Below are positions 1 to 12,136 of a DNA stretch of 64,000 nucleotides, piece by piece (position 1 is the first letter of the stretch; each line of letters opens with the position of its first letter). Source of the stretch: Vandiemenella viatica (lineage: Eukaryota; Arthropoda; Insecta; Orthoptera; Morabidae); the NCBI GenBank assembly GCA_031002005.1, contig CM061919.1, forward strand, positions 17,989,687 to 18,053,686, given 5' to 3'. A program made the position numbers and the translations under genes. The notes beneath the pieces were generated by a model that saw only the letters and a list, made by a program, of their open reading frames with translations, had not been told where the DNA came from and did not search any database.

Positions 1-440
1 TAGTGTTTTGCTCAACCACTTGCGTAAATCCTCCTTCCCTTATTAAGATATTTGCAAATCTCTGTTCCCTTGTGTTATTAATCTTATTTCCTACCCAGCT
101 TACACCTGGTAAATTTAAATCCCCACCAATAATGACAATTATATTGTCACCTCTGAATATGAATTAATTTCTCCCCAATAACCCCATCTTCATCTGTCAT
201 TCTTCCACTGCGGTAAGCAGCCAACACCCTGATTTTTTTCTTTTTTACTATCCCGGAAATCTACCCCAAGTAACTCAGGGTCCTGATCTATGAACACCAG
301 AGAACTGTGATAATTTTTTGATAACTAGTATGAAAACTACTCCACCAATTGCTCCTCTATCTCTGTACACTCTGTAACCATCGGGAAAAACATAACTGTC
401 TTAGTACTTCTTCTTTTAACCTTTGTTATACCTTTGGCCT
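1..440 (-). pseudogene. Non-LTR retrotransposon AP-endonuclease fragment
   Basis: The minus strand reads IIGGDLNLPGVSW and then a conserved-looking helix into position 1, which is the GDFNLPG block of apurinic-type endonucleases in CR1/L2/Jockey-like elements. Further upstream on the same strand (about 400-300) GYRVYRDRGAIGGVVF matches the earlier GYR...R..GGGV block. The frame breaks near 165-185 and there are stops, so this is a dead fragment cut by the window edge. It may belong to the same CR1-like family as the RT fragments at 2.3-3.3 kb and 20.8-22.9 kb; the missing middle prevents proof. Confidence 0.7.
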
Positions 441-1599
441 AGTCACCAGGAAAACTTTGACCTAAGTCAGCAAAAGCATTCAGAGATAACAATGTGACAT
501 CACTAAAAATTCACTACTTTTATCCTTGATCATTTCCAAATTTTAGTATGTTAGAGAATTAATTATTTTAAACATATTATGTCATTATACTTTTTCTGAA
601 ATAAGTTATAGTTTTGAGGTAAAACTTTATCGTAGTGAATGAACACATTTGCTATAAGTCTTGACTTCTCATAGTATAGAAAATTTCTTTTCCAACTCCA
701 GTTTCTTTTGAAGTACAACATTCCTCTGTACAAAACTGTATTTATGGGTCATGATTCAAAATTATTTGCTTTTTCTGACATGTGCCTATTAGTCATATTT
801 TTGACTTGGATATCTGGTTTTTTTTTTCCTTCATACTTTTAAATGAGACTTACATCATGAATTCCCTATCTTAAAAGTATAAAGACCCATCTTAAAAACC
901 CTTTAATTATGAAGTGTCAAAATCTTTATATTAAATGCTTTATGTTGTTAATCAACCCTATAATGTGTCTTTTTAACTATAAAAATGTTTGGAGTTCATC
1001 AAACTATACTGACATTTGTTATACTATACCATTTATTTATTTTAAAAAAATTGACTTCATTAAGCTGTTATTATAAGTTATGTTATATTTATGTTCCGAT
1101 AGTCTGCTTAATTTAGCTTTCATTAGTAAAATATTTTTAGATAAAATTAGCCTTTTATTCTAAACCTTTGTAATTAAGTTTCATTCAGTATAAGCAATAT
1201 TAAGTGGTAGTTATTTCCCATTATTTAGTTGAATACACCTTGTTTACTTTATATTTTTCAAATCTTATTGTTGGTGTAAGCAAAGTCTTAGACGATCCCT
1301 CCTGACGAAATTTTCTTGAAAGCTTTTCCCACTAATAAACCTTATGGTGAAATGACCATCTTCACTCTTAGAAGCTGCGGAAGCATTATCTACAAAAGGC
1401 ATCTACCCGTTGACTTAACAGCAACACCCAGTGCTGATCAAACTTTATCTTGTTCATAATCCACTGCAAAACTAACTTTTTAGGGTTGAAATGGGATTGA
1501 AAACCTTACTACATTATACAGTCCATGTACGAACTAACATTGTTGGCTACCATCTTGATTAACAGTCTCTGTACTGGTATGTGGTATTTGAACAAATAC
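441..1599. other. AT-rich stretch, no feature recognised
   Basis: No coding similarity, repeat structure or RNA gene is visible on either strand; only short random open frames and A/T runs are present. Confidence 0.6.
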
Positions 1600-1768
1600 C
1601 AGCTGAGACCACTCAGGTCTGGCATTCGGGAGTACACAGGTTAAAATCCCCATCCACATTACTTTGAAAAGATCATAGCCAAATTACTTTCTGTTCTTGT
1701 CCCTTATCTTCTCCCACTTCTAATTACCTCAATGTTAAAGAGGTGTAAAGCATTAAAGAAATATGATA
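1600..1768 (+). repeat. SINE family A, decayed copy
   Basis: The segment contains 'ctggcattcgggag' followed by a worn B-box (gttaaaatcc), then a 3' body ending in the 'tctaattacctcaatgtt...aaagcatt' motif seen in the better copies at 3.35 and 5.08 kb. The central part is deleted or diverged. Confidence 0.6.
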
Positions 1769-2334
1769 AAAAACCACATTAATAGGACACTTGCGCATAT
1801 TTCCTTGATGCTGGCACCTGTTTTTATACCTATTAGACTCCAGTTAGACTTCAATATCACTTGTATCTTATTCTTGTATGGTATATAATTATTCTTCTGC
1901 TGAAATAGCTTCTGGCACCGAAGTAGGCTTGATAAAGTTATGTGGGCTTTGTCACCATTACCCTCTTGGCCTATCCTCCACAAGTTTGTATGTTATCCCT
2001 TTTCCTGCTGAAACACAGCTGTGTATGCATTTGGCTTATTGTAACTATTTTTGTACCTTAGGCTTATTTGGTTTTGTGTGCTTTTGAAAACTAATTTATA
2101 CATATAGATCATTACTGCATGAATGTAATGTTAATGAATGTGCAGATTGGCTGAAAAACCAAGTCAGCACTGCAAAAATTTCAGCTTTTTAAAGATGTCT
2201 TGGAATACTGAAGAAGCAATATAGATGTCAATCTTTGTTCAAGTTCAAATATTGATAGTGGAAATTTGCAGGAGTCTCTCACTAGAAGCTGAAAGTACTG
2301 TAATGAACAAAGTTAAATTTAATTGCAATGCTGT
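1769..2334. other. AT-rich stretch, no feature recognised
   Basis: Short open frames on both strands overlap here but none resembles a known protein; no repeat or RNA gene is seen. Confidence 0.5.
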
Positions 2335-3346
2335 GGCATTTCCCTACGCACCCATTTTCGCCCCCTTACCTGCACCCTTTTACATTTGCCCTCTACAATT
2401 TTCAACTTTAAAGGCTTTCAACATTTTTGGTAAATTATTCATCATTTCTCTTGGTAACTTATTTCAATCCCTGACACCCTTACCTACAAACGAGAATCGA
2501 GTGGCAGCTTGTGGTCATGGTTATCTTTTATCTTCCATGCATTACTTTACAGTTTACATTCTTTGACCAATATCTTCCCATGCCTTGTCACCAATATACA
2601 ACTTAAACACTTTGATGAACCTCTTCACCATCCTCCTGTCTTCCAGTGAATCCCATTCCAGGTCTTTTATCATATCTGTTACTGATTGTGTTCTGTGATA
2701 ATTTCCAAAAACAAATCTAGCAGCCCTTCTTTGCACCCTCTGCCATTCCTCAAAATGTGGGTCTCATACTACACTACCATATTCAAGCAATGGTCTGACC
2801 AAACTTTTGTAACCTATATCCTTTAATTCTCTCATACATCCCCTCATCACTCTCTCCAACAAGTGAAGAATTTTGAAACTTTTTCCTGCTACTTGTCCAA
2901 TGTGTCCTGCACAGTTAAGCTTGTTATCAAATGTAATGCCTGGATATTTACATTTCAAGTCTTCAACAAGTAATTCTTTCTTCACCTTATCACCACAATC
3001 AACCTTTAGTTTTTTTATCTGTGCATCTAATAAACTGACTCTTCTGTTCATTTATCTTCATCCCATGTTTACCAGCCCAACTACATATCTTATCCAGATC
3101 ATCCTGCAGCTGTTTACAGCCTTCTACCGTTTCGATTATTTTATATAGCATTATGTCATCTGCAAACAATCTAATTTCTGATAGTAAACGATCAACACAA
3201 TTATTCATTAGAATAATGAATAGCAGTGTTCCCAGTATGCCATCCTGTGGCACTCCCATTTTTACTTTCACTTCTTTTGATACCATATTTCCTACCCTAA
3301 CTTTTTGCTTTATATCTTTGAAAAATTGTTCTACCCAGGAAAGCGT
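2335..3346 (-). pseudogene. CR1/L2-like retrotransposon reverse transcriptase, 3' fragment
   Basis: Read on the minus strand, the order is WVEQFFKDIKQ, the RT palm block GVPQDGILGTLLF, the catalytic block RLFADDIMLYK, a thumb region with YPGITFDNKLNCAGHIGQ, and the C-terminal block MQRRAARFVFGNYHRTQSV...WDSLEDRRMVKR. Below 2554 lies a 3' end (LPREMM-like and tail) that also occurs at 22.6, 28.1 and 56.8 kb. These segments fall in different frames, so the copy is dead. The PQG box is changed to PQD. The family's RT would copy its own RNA at a nicked target. The SINE at 3347 directly abuts the 5' break. Confidence 0.85.
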
Positions 3347-3600
3347 TCACCAAACGTGGTGGGTGAGCAGTATGCTCTGGCCTTACATTCGGGAGGACCT
3401 GGGTTCGAATCCCCATCCGGCCATCCACATTTGGGTTTTCCATGGTTTTCCCCAAATCACTGTAGGCGAATGCTGGGATAGTTCCTTTAAAAGGCCATGC
3501 CCGAATTCCTTCCCATTCCTTGCCCCAATTCATGTCCCACTTCTAATGACCTTGATGTCGGTGAAGCATAAAGCCATAAAGCGAAAAAAAAAGAATGATG
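3347..3600 (+). repeat. SINE family A, near-complete copy
   Basis: This is a tRNA-derived head with an A-box-like gtgggtgagcag and a B-box ggttcgaatcc at 3402-3412. It is followed by the body motifs 'ttttccatggttttcc', 'ggcgaatgctggga' and 'ttccttcccattccttg', and it ends near 'gcataaagccataaagcg' with an A-rich tail. It is mobilised in trans by a LINE. Six copies of this family lie in the window, all on the + strand. It is not a functional tRNA gene. Confidence 0.85.
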
Positions 3601-3728
3601 TTTGTTATCTCTGTTTTGTATCAGCAAGGCAGAGGGTCATAACTTTAAAATACTGTTCTTTTCTTCTTAAAAGAAATTGGTCGCCAGTTCAAAGTGTGTT
3701 AAAATTGAATTATTCACTTTGAATAATA

Positions 3729-5020
3729 CACTGGTGGAAATTAAAAGTGGAACACTCAGACAGGAATGGAGGAATTTAAGGAAACTATGTAGATATATCC
3801 AGGTCAGACCCAGAAAAAATGATAATGAATTGAAATTGATCAGGTTTAGTTTATTATCTTTAGATACAGTTGTCAATGAGAAGTGCACCACCTTCGGCAC
3901 CTATACAGTCGTAGATCCTTGCTAGCATTGTGTCAATAAGTGTTTGGATGTCCTCTCTACACCTGCATGTGCAATCAGCTACACAGATTGTGCTGGGTGA
4001 CCATTTGATCTAATGTATCTACTCCTGGCATCCATACATGCTCTGGAGGTGACAAATCTGGAGACCATGCAGTCCAAGTTGTGACCGTAACCCCTGACGG
4101 AAGATGTGATTTGAATGGGGAACATGAAAGGTTTCACAATAGGCTGCAGCATCCCGTCCACATAGTGGTGGGTTTTTAAACAGCAGCGAACTCAGTCCTG
4201 CTGTCGAAACTGACTATCCCCAAACCGTGACACCAGTGGCTGGACATGTGTTACATTCTAAAATCACAGCAGGGTAAGCTGTTTCCCCTTTATGCCTGCG
4301 TACATGTTGTCGATTATCACTTTGCCACAGACAGAATTGAGACGTGTCTCTAAAACACAAATGTATGTCATTCACGTGTCCATTTGTGTTTTTCATTTTA
4401 CCAGGTTAGATGCTGTTGGCAATGGGATACATTGCATAGGGGTCAGAGAATAAAACCCATCTTCAGTCAATTGGTTTTCTCTCAGTAAGCACTGCTTGGA
4501 TGTGGCCTGCAGTCACCTGTCTTCCAACAACAGCCACCCACAAAATTTGGCAGTCTTCACGCGCTGTTGTCCTTCTGTATGGAGTTGTGCCTGCTCTAGG
4601 AGTGTTAGAACCTTCTTTCATCCTCTGTGTTAGAAGTCTGTATACTGACGTTGCACTACAGTCAATCCTTCGGGAGACTGGATGATATAATGCACCTGCT
4701 TCAAGCATGTCAATTCTCCAAACTCTCTCTCACATTTAGACATTTGGGTGTAGAGAGTCTTCACTCTTCACCTTGGCATACTTGGTCAACAATAACTTGT
4801 GGACAAAAAAGTGTCATATTACACCACACTGCTCACCACTTATACGCTAAAAACATAGCGATGTCGAATAGTAAATAGCCCTGTAATTCTCGTACTATTA
4901 CATGTAAAACTTTCAATTTTTAATCATTTAATGATATTCATATGGGAATACTTGGGGCCAAATTTCATTCGTTTATGACAACTTCGTTTGTGTGTTGCAC
5001 TTTTAATATTGGCCTTTGCA
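3729..5020 (-). pseudogene. Tc1-like DNA transposon with decayed DDE transposase
   Basis: On the minus strand the order is an N-terminal helix-turn-helix region (about 4708-4470: ATSVYRLLTQR, TAREDCQI), the first catalytic block (4396-4215: LCFRDTSQFCLWQSDNRQ ... GVTVWG, where family members normally have DES), then SPDLSPPEHVW near 4030-4065 with the third acidic position. The segments are in different frames with stops, so the copy cannot make transposase. Both ends share an inverted motif: left attaaaagtggaacac from 3738, right gtgttgcacttttaat near 4993-5008. The left end follows a TA. The length of about 1.3 kb is normal for the family. Confidence 0.8.
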
Positions 5021-5074
5021 CAAAGAAGTTCTCACTGTTGAAAGTCAAAACTAGTTCAAGATTCACTAATTTTA

Positions 5075-5300
5075 GTTTTTAAAGCTCTGGCTTCGCATTC
5101 GGGAGGACGCCGGTTCGAATCTCCGACCGGGTATCCAAATTTGGATTTTCCATGGTTTCCTCAAATCACTCCAGGCGAATGCCGGGATGCTTCCTTCAAA
5201 AGGCCATGGCCGAATTCCTTCCCATTCCTTGTTCCCAGTCCCATCCTGCCTCTAATGACTTTGACGTCAATGAGGCGTAAAGCCATAAGTTATATTTAGT
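5075..5300 (+). repeat. SINE family A copy
   Basis: B-box ggttcgaatct lies at 5111-5121, followed by 'ttttccatggtttcc', 'ggcgaatgccggga', 'ttccttcccattcc' and a terminal 'gaggcgtaaagccataa'. It closely matches the 3.35 kb copy. Confidence 0.85.
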
Positions 5301-7919
5301 TAGTTTTTAAAAAGACTTTCACAAATCCCCAATACCAACATTGATGATCCATACTACAACCATACTTCACATAAATTGTTCAAGTTGTTAATCGGCTATG
5401 ATGAAAATTAAAACTGTATTACCCACAGATTCAAGTTGGAAATTCAACATCTTGCCATAGTTTTCGAATATTATCACCCGAAAATGCTATAATGGCTGCA
5501 GTCTATTTGACTATCTTCAAAATTACATTATGATTGAAACCTATCTGTCCATGACCAACACAATGACCTTCAATATATCATCAGTGCCTGAACAATGTTT
5601 GGAGAGGCTACTGCCATGGCTGTATTTATAGGAAACCCCAGAAACCTGCTGGTAACTGGATTTTTTATCTCTAAATTGTGTGATTTCCTTTATCAAGTTC
5701 TGGTTCCACCATTTTACTCACCTAAAACGCTATGCCAAAGTTCACCAGTCTTCTCGAAACTTTCACAGAATGTAACCCTAATTTTTCACAATATTTTTCT
5801 TATCTTTCATTTTAAGAAAATAAAAGATTGATAGTGCCTAAGATATTTGTAAAGTTTCAATCTGTTCCTTGTAATTAAAATATTGTTACCTCCAAAACCA
5901 CGCATAGACAATTAACCTTTTTATATTTATATCATATAGCTTTGTTCAGTATTATTCTTCTGAACAACTCTAGAATCGCTTCCTCCTTCCATTGCAGTTT
6001 AGGTTTTTTATTTAAAAATTATTTCATCATAGGTTTCCATAAAAATATCACCATTATTATTGTTCTTAGTATTTAATTATTTGAAACTGTTCTATTCTCT
6101 AACTGAAACAACAATTTTTTCTTTGTTCTGTATTTCACTTCTGTGTACTCTATTTATCACTTTACTAAAATATCAAATCCTCTTTCCAAAAACCTACATC
6201 ATAAAAATGTTCAACTTTACCCCTATTTTATTTTAGTGATATTCCCTATTTATTCAACATTTTTAAATAAAGAATTATTAATAATTTTCCAAATCCTCCC
6301 CTAAAGTTGAAATGTCCCTTAATTTCAGTCGTTTTTCATTCTTAAACTATTGAGTTAATTCTTAATTTCCTCTTTCTTATTAAAACTTCACTTAGCTTTA
6401 CTTTAATTAACTGGAATCCCCAATTTTCAAAATGTGACAATCTTTTTGTTGTTGAAAAATGCAAACATTCTCAAACCTATAAATGGATATAATTCTCTTT
6501 AAAATTTTCTCTCAGATGTGGGAATTGTACTAAAACGTCCCTTTATTTCCCTAGAATCAATGGCATTGCTAGGAATCTGTTGCAAAGTGTCTTTGGCTTT
6601 AGTTGAGCCTCTTTCTTTCCCCCACAAATGCCATCCAGCATTTTATATTTTACAGTATGAATGTTGTTTTCAGTTCTTCATTGAAATAATATTACTGTGA
6701 ATGTAAGTGCAGTGGATTGGTCAGTTCTGCTAAACAAGTTGGGTGCAATTTGATTATGCCAGAGGTTTTTTCACATTAAACCATCAGGTGCCCATCACCT
6801 AACAAGCAGATGGTTTCTGAAAACAATAAGTTCCACAGTATTCTCTCATATTGAGACTTGGGGTTTGCAGTCAGGATACTGAAGTGGGACTACAAGTTTC
6901 TCAGGTCTTCTCAGGAATAAGGATTGTCCTTCTGAAATCCCAAAAAGATTTCTGAAGATCTCCAAACTCTGCAAACCCTATCCCATCAATACTAATTTAT
7001 CTTATCTGGGCAATTATTAGCATCTTCACCTGTAACAGAAATAATTTCAAAATCTGCACTATACCACATATATTGATCTCTCAAACACAAAACTGTTGAC
7101 CCACTATGAATGGTTACAGGCTTACTGCATTCACCGACTTTTGGCATCTTTCAACCAACCTGTGATGCCAACCATAAAGATACTCCCTAAAATTTCTTTG
7201 TAATCAGATATCTCTCTGCCATGTTAACAAATGGTGGTCACTAGGCACCATCCAGGCCTGCACCCATCTCCCCTCCTCACTTCCCCTCCCTACCTTCCAT
7301 TCAAGTGTCAGTGTATACAAGCAACCTTTAAAAAGATGTCCGGCTCCTTTCCTTCAGAACCCAAGGTTCAATGTTCAATGCAAACCAGGAACAATGTGTC
7401 AGAGATAAAGGCTATGTGTTCAGTCGACAGAGGTGGCTCAAGATCGCTGTGCTGTATCCCTACTCTGCTGCCATTACTACTGCATGTTTAGGGGAAAGAG
7501 AGCACATCGTTAAATTTACCAGTTGCTTGGCTGGTTGCAGCAATCTGCTTGTAGGGGGTAGTGGGGTACAGTGAGGAGCAGATTAAGGGAAATGTGACCT
7601 TAAGCCGACAGTTGAGCTTGAATAGGTTATAGGAAGGTGATAGGGGATCACTTTTTTTTGTGTATACATCTTAGCAGTCAGTTACAGACTGCTCTCCAGT
7701 AGCATATCATCAGAATTTAATCCCTGTGTTCATGCTTGTTTGAGACCCCAGTTTGTCATTTTCTTCTGTTATGGTTGATCAAAGTTTCTTTCCTACCCTT
7801 ATCAATAAACTTCACTGTCTAAAAAGTTCTTAGCCTTGGTAATAGATAACAGTACTAGTAAAAAATTGGATTTCTAAAAACAGTTGACAACTGTCACTCT
7901 TTACAGATGACTATCTTAG
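5301..7919. other. AT-rich stretch, no gene recognised
   Basis: A few open frames of 60-86 codons (for example 5595-5831, 6518-6700 and 7231-7491 on +) have no recognisable motif and no splice context. Base composition is AT-rich and no inverted or tandem repeat stands out. Confidence 0.5.
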
Positions 7920-7924
7920 TTGTA

Positions 7925-8010
7925 CAGGTGGAAACTTGTCAATTTTTTGATACCTGACATTTCAGTCATCATTTTGAGGCATTCATCAGATAAATTTACA
8001 GAACAATTTA
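7925..8010 (-). repeat. Possible PLE terminal-repeat remnant with hammerhead-like core
   Basis: On the minus strand CTGATGA (7989-7983) is followed after 19 nt by GAAA (7963-7960) and then TGTC. This is the order of the hammerhead catalytic core, and PLE terminal repeats are known to carry such motifs. Stem II is poorly paired, so this is at best a degraded remnant. Confidence 0.3.
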
Positions 8011-9242
8011 GATGTCATGGAATGATTGTTATACTTTGAACTTATTAAACGTCTCTTATCTTGGAAATCCTCTATCTGAACATTCACTGTAAAATTCATT
8101 AAAGTGTGTTGATGTTTAGCTTTTGCCAGTATATAGCACCTCTAAAGAGCACTCTCTTCTGATTAGGTCTTCAATCCTTATTCCAAAATGTCTCTCTTGA
8201 TTTCTTGATTGATTGTGCAGTTGATATTAAAAGAAATCAAATGGTCAAGCATTTCTACTTTTACTTAAAGTAGCATTTTTTTTTTATTTTGCTGTGAGTG
8301 AGGACAAACTTATTTTTTCCTTTTAGTCGGCATTAGAAATCTCAAATAAAACATATAGTCCAAAGGACTGCTATTCTGGCTGAAGCAGCAGTAAGTCAAA
8401 GATGCGGCTAGTAAATGAATACGTATTCAATAGTTTGAAATTGCAATCATGTTTGTTTCGGGTCCAAAAGTAATGAAATTTTCAGCCGCAAATACAGAAA
8501 GTTATCACAATGATTTTATCCATGAATACTGAAAATGCAAATAACGAAACCATTAATAAGGTTTCCGGAGGCATTCTATAAATTTTTATTTTCACTATGA
8601 ATTAAGATAATCGGCGTTTCCATCTGTGGTTTAGGCCGGGGCATATATGATTGGATTGTAATTTTGTATCACTTTACTCACTTCTTTCTTTCACAAACTG
8701 AACTCCTGTAACTTCATAGAAAGCTTGTGTTTTTTTTTAGGTTTTTCTCCTGGTTCCTAACTGAATGTCTGAAATACCTAAAATTTTGCCTCTGTCATAA
8801 TTTAATTTAATGTAATGTTAGAGGTTAATATTTCCATAGGGAATATTCGGGGCATTAATTTTAGTGTTTTATATTACCTTTTTTCCCATGTTCTGTTAGT
8901 CATTTCTCATTAATTCACTAATTATCCGTCTCAAAAACTAGAAGGTGCTCTGACCTTTTGCCGACTTCTTCACTTTCTTATTAAATCATTGATGTAGTGA
9001 GTGACTTTAGCTACTTGGAAGCACCTGTTGCCACAGTTTTATCAGTAGAACCCTGCAGTATGGTTGGAGGAAGCTAAGGAATTTATTTTCCAATCTTTAC
9101 AACGTGTGAATTATGGCAAAGCAGCAAACACTGATTTCGTTTCTGTCGTTTACTGCTCCTTTCCTTGTTTTTGTTTGTTTCTAATGGTTTAATGCTAATG
9201 TACATAGCAGGATTCAATTGGAATGATCAGTCATGTATCGCT
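8011..9242. other. AT-rich stretch, no feature recognised
   Basis: No open frame with protein-like motifs and no repeat structure is seen. Confidence 0.5.
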
Positions 9243-9490
9243 TTCTGGTGGCTCAGTGGTTAAGGCATCTTACTGATTTAAGGATTTTCAAAGGCCCTTC
9301 ACCCAGCATTCACCTCTGGCACAACTTGCTCTGCACAAGTACCGCAGAATGGTTGTGTGGTTAGGATTCCATGTTAAGTTATATGTTTCCTAATACCCGG
9401 TAGGATTATCATGTTGGGTAGTTAGCCATTACAAGGGGCACATTGCGTGGCATATCAAGAACATTGTCAAGTGGCGTATGAAAAGTTTTC
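9243..9490 (+). repeat. SINE family B copy
   Basis: The head 'ggtggctcagtggttaaggc' resembles a tRNA A-box region. The body shares 'taggattccat', a 'taataccc...attat' block and 'cgtggc' near the end, in the same order, with 38518-38780. No clear B-box survives in this copy. Confidence 0.55.
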
Positions 9491-11354
9491 AGGATCTCCC
9501 ATCTAACAATGCCATATAATGATTTTATTTGATTTGCTTATGTTTTATGTAATGTAGTAATGTATTAATAAAAAACTTTATTTTTTTGCCTCTGTATTCC
9601 TTTTTATGCCTGTATTGCCTCTGTTAGAAGTTCTAGGTACTATGATTTAAAAATACTTCTTTGTCATTTAGCCGTAGTAGTTTCTTGAAATTTGGTTACA
9701 GTATATTACAATTCTTAACTGTTATGGCTAGTTATGACACTGCTGATTATAGCTCAGATGTACTTTAAGATATTTTTAATTGTGCTGTTCCTAAGATTTC
9801 CATGTTCTCTGGTCATAATTCACATTTTAATGTCAGCATTTTGTGCTAGTTATCTTTTGTGATAATATATTTTCCAGATGTGATATTTTATTGAGTTACG
9901 TATGTCTTGTACTCTTTGGAGCAATCTTATGAATTAATCTTCCAATTATGTCTTTTTTTTCTGTGCTTGAGAAAGTGGTTTGAAGCCACAGGCTAGCAAT
10001 TATAGCCAGATATTTTCCCTCCCATGTTTTTGTCCTGTGGCTGTTGCTGCAAAGAAAGATAATCTTGAAACGTGAAGTTTCTTCACTATCAGTTCTGTCT
10101 AGGTAAATTCGAAACTATATTGAATACAGAAGGATAATGGTTGTATATTTAATTTTCATACTTTAAACTTCTTGTATTTTATAACTGCTGACAAATCTGT
10201 TTCACCAAAAGTGATTTAATTTTTTTTATAAAGAAAATTAATTGCAGGAGAGCACGTATTGAGAGTAGTAAGATGTTACCTTTTATTAAACAAATTTGGA
10301 CATTATCATACTTTCTGATAAAGTAAACTACTGTTTCCTGTGTCTGTACTGTTATCAAACAGTGTTAATAAACAAATGGTGGCAAGGCAGAACAAGAATA
10401 CCCTTCACTTGCAAAACCTGTAAGCAGTAATGCTTAGCAACATAAAAAACAAGCTGGATAGGAGTGCACAATATTTTGGGTTACCTTTTTAGTGTGTGCA
10501 AACCTTTATATTTATCACGAGTTCAGGTCACTGATAACACAAATAAGGGGTTAAAGGATTGGTGATTAGACTGCAAAGTGTAAAATGAAAAGTGTGTGGC
10601 ATAAAACTTGGAAGATAAGAAAGAAATATATAAATAGAAAAAGAAAAGAAACAAAGTGTTGCTTTGATTAGACACTGGGTTATTAAAAGGGATAGATTTA
10701 TTGGAGACTTGCTGGATAGATGTCTTGTGTCTAGGGCATGTTGATTAGCAGTTCCCATTTATGAAACACTGGTTTTAGAAAAGATTTTGACAACTCCTAC
10801 ATAACACTAAGGGAATTTGGAAAATCGAGAAGATTTTCACTTTGTGTCCAGGTCATAAATATCTTAATCACACTAAAGAAAATGAGGGAGGACATGGAAA
10901 CTAAACCCTTCACATGTGGCTGGAGTGCACTGACAAACTTATTTTACAATATTTCAGTGAAAGACCATATTCATGTACAGAGATGAGCCATATGGAAAAG
11001 TGCATTTCTTTGTGCTACCTCTTGCTTGCTTTCATGGGTTACACTTCTTGGCTTAATTCAAACTTTGTTTTGTGGAAGATTTCTGATATAGATAGTATTT
11101 TTATTTGGTGCACTTGTTTCTGTTTCCTCTTTGAGCAGTGGACAGTCAAGGATAGTATCTCACGTAATGATGTGAATTAAATTGTGCTATTTCTGCAATT
11201 TCTATTTCTTCCGTCTACTTAATTTTTGTAAAGTGTCTTGAAAAACGAATTCTTGACAGTAAATACTTAATGTCTATAAATTGTAATCACACTAATTTAA
11301 AATGTTGGTTCATTACATTGCAGTTATTTTTAAGTATCTACTTATCGACCTCAG
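9491..11354. other. AT-rich stretch upstream of the helicase first coding exon
   Basis: No coding similarity is seen. Untranslated first exon(s) and the promoter of the helicase gene may lie here, but nothing in the sequence pins them down; 'ttatcgacctcag' just before 11355 could be an acceptor for a 5' UTR intron. Confidence 0.4.
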
Positions 11355-11355
11355 A

Positions 11356-11523
11356 ATGGAAGAAGAATCTGACACAGAGCAATTACGAAGTGAGGCTGGT
11401 GGACTGCTGGAAGACTCTTTATGTGAAGATAGTACTGTTCCACTTGATTCCAAGCCAAATCAAGTAAAATCTGTGAAATCTAGAAAATCTGGTAAACTTG
11501 GAAAACGAGTTAATCCAGAACAG
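11356..11523 (+). CDS. DDX60-like helicase, first coding exon
   Basis: ATG at 11356 opens a 56-codon exon (MEEESDTEQLRSEAGG ... KLGKRVNPEQ) ending exactly before a splice donor (cag|gtatta, GT at 11524). The exon is in phase 0 and joins the next helicase exon at 23532 (ttcag|gatcca) without breaking the frame, giving ...NPEQ-DPVTKKENIY. The encoded stretch is acidic and then lysine/serine-rich, typical of a disordered N-terminus. The candidate acceptor at 11353-11354 suggests a non-coding upstream exon. The link to 23532 is inferred from orientation, phase, splice sites and the absence of another start before the large exon; no transcript is available here. Confidence 0.6.
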
Positions 11524-11727
11524 GTATTATACTTGTTGATAAAACAGTAATTTTTTTCTGTTCTGTATATCTTGAATGAATTTTATTTTATCTCATTTTT
11601 CTCCACAAGATCTTTGCATTAAACAGCCAGCTGTCTAAAATGCAGTTGAACTAAGATTTATTGAGCTTTGTTGTTGTTTAAAGTTAAAAACCTTTGGTAT
11701 TTATAGTTTTCAGGTTTCATAGACTAT

Positions 11728-11835
11728 AGGGAGCGTCCATAAACTGAGTGGTTCAATTTTGGCCCATATAAGGTGATGTGGATTGTGCCTTGCTCCCCCC
11801 CCCCCCCCTCCCTCCCTTTTCCCCATCCCAATGTG
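11728..11835. repeat. Fragment resembling a transposon terminus (gggagcgtccataaa...)
   Basis: The motif 'agggagcgtccataaa' followed by a long C-run resembles the ends of the elements at 54743-55129 and 56957-60527 ('...gtccattaatta' and '...catccataaatta'). No partner inverted repeat was found nearby, so this is a tentative remnant. Confidence 0.3.
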
Positions 11836-12136
11836 GAATATAGTTTTTTTTCTATTAATTACAAAAGACATTTTGTGCTGTTTTCTCTTACCAGATGAAT
11901 GTTAAAAATATTTCATATACAACAAACATGGCTGATATACAGTTTTATAGCTCTAAATATTCTGAATGAAATGATGACACCACTCACGCCCGCAAATGAT
12001 AAATTATTGCAAAAACATCTTTAAATTTTTCATTAATTGATAAAATAGAGCAAACTATACAACCCATGTAAAAAAAAAAAAAAATCAGTATTGCATTATT
12101 TTTTGTCTTTTGCCCATGCACGATGAAGAATGAAGT

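Noticed and set aside
3402..3412. tRNA gene calls at B-box sequences (also 5.1, 38.57, 39.76 and 40.6 kb)
   Set aside because: The sequences lack foldable cloverleaf arms and continue into SINE bodies.
4500..4878. Plus-strand frames of 61-83 codons over the Tc1-like region
   Set aside because: They are shadows of the minus-strand transposase.
7231..7574. Overlapping + frames of 67-86 codons near 7.2-7.6 kb
   Set aside because: No motif, splice context or repeat relation supports coding.
10528..10758. Minus-strand 76-codon hydrophobic frame
   Set aside because: Low-complexity F/L/I/S translation of AT-rich DNA, with no start context or homologue recognised.
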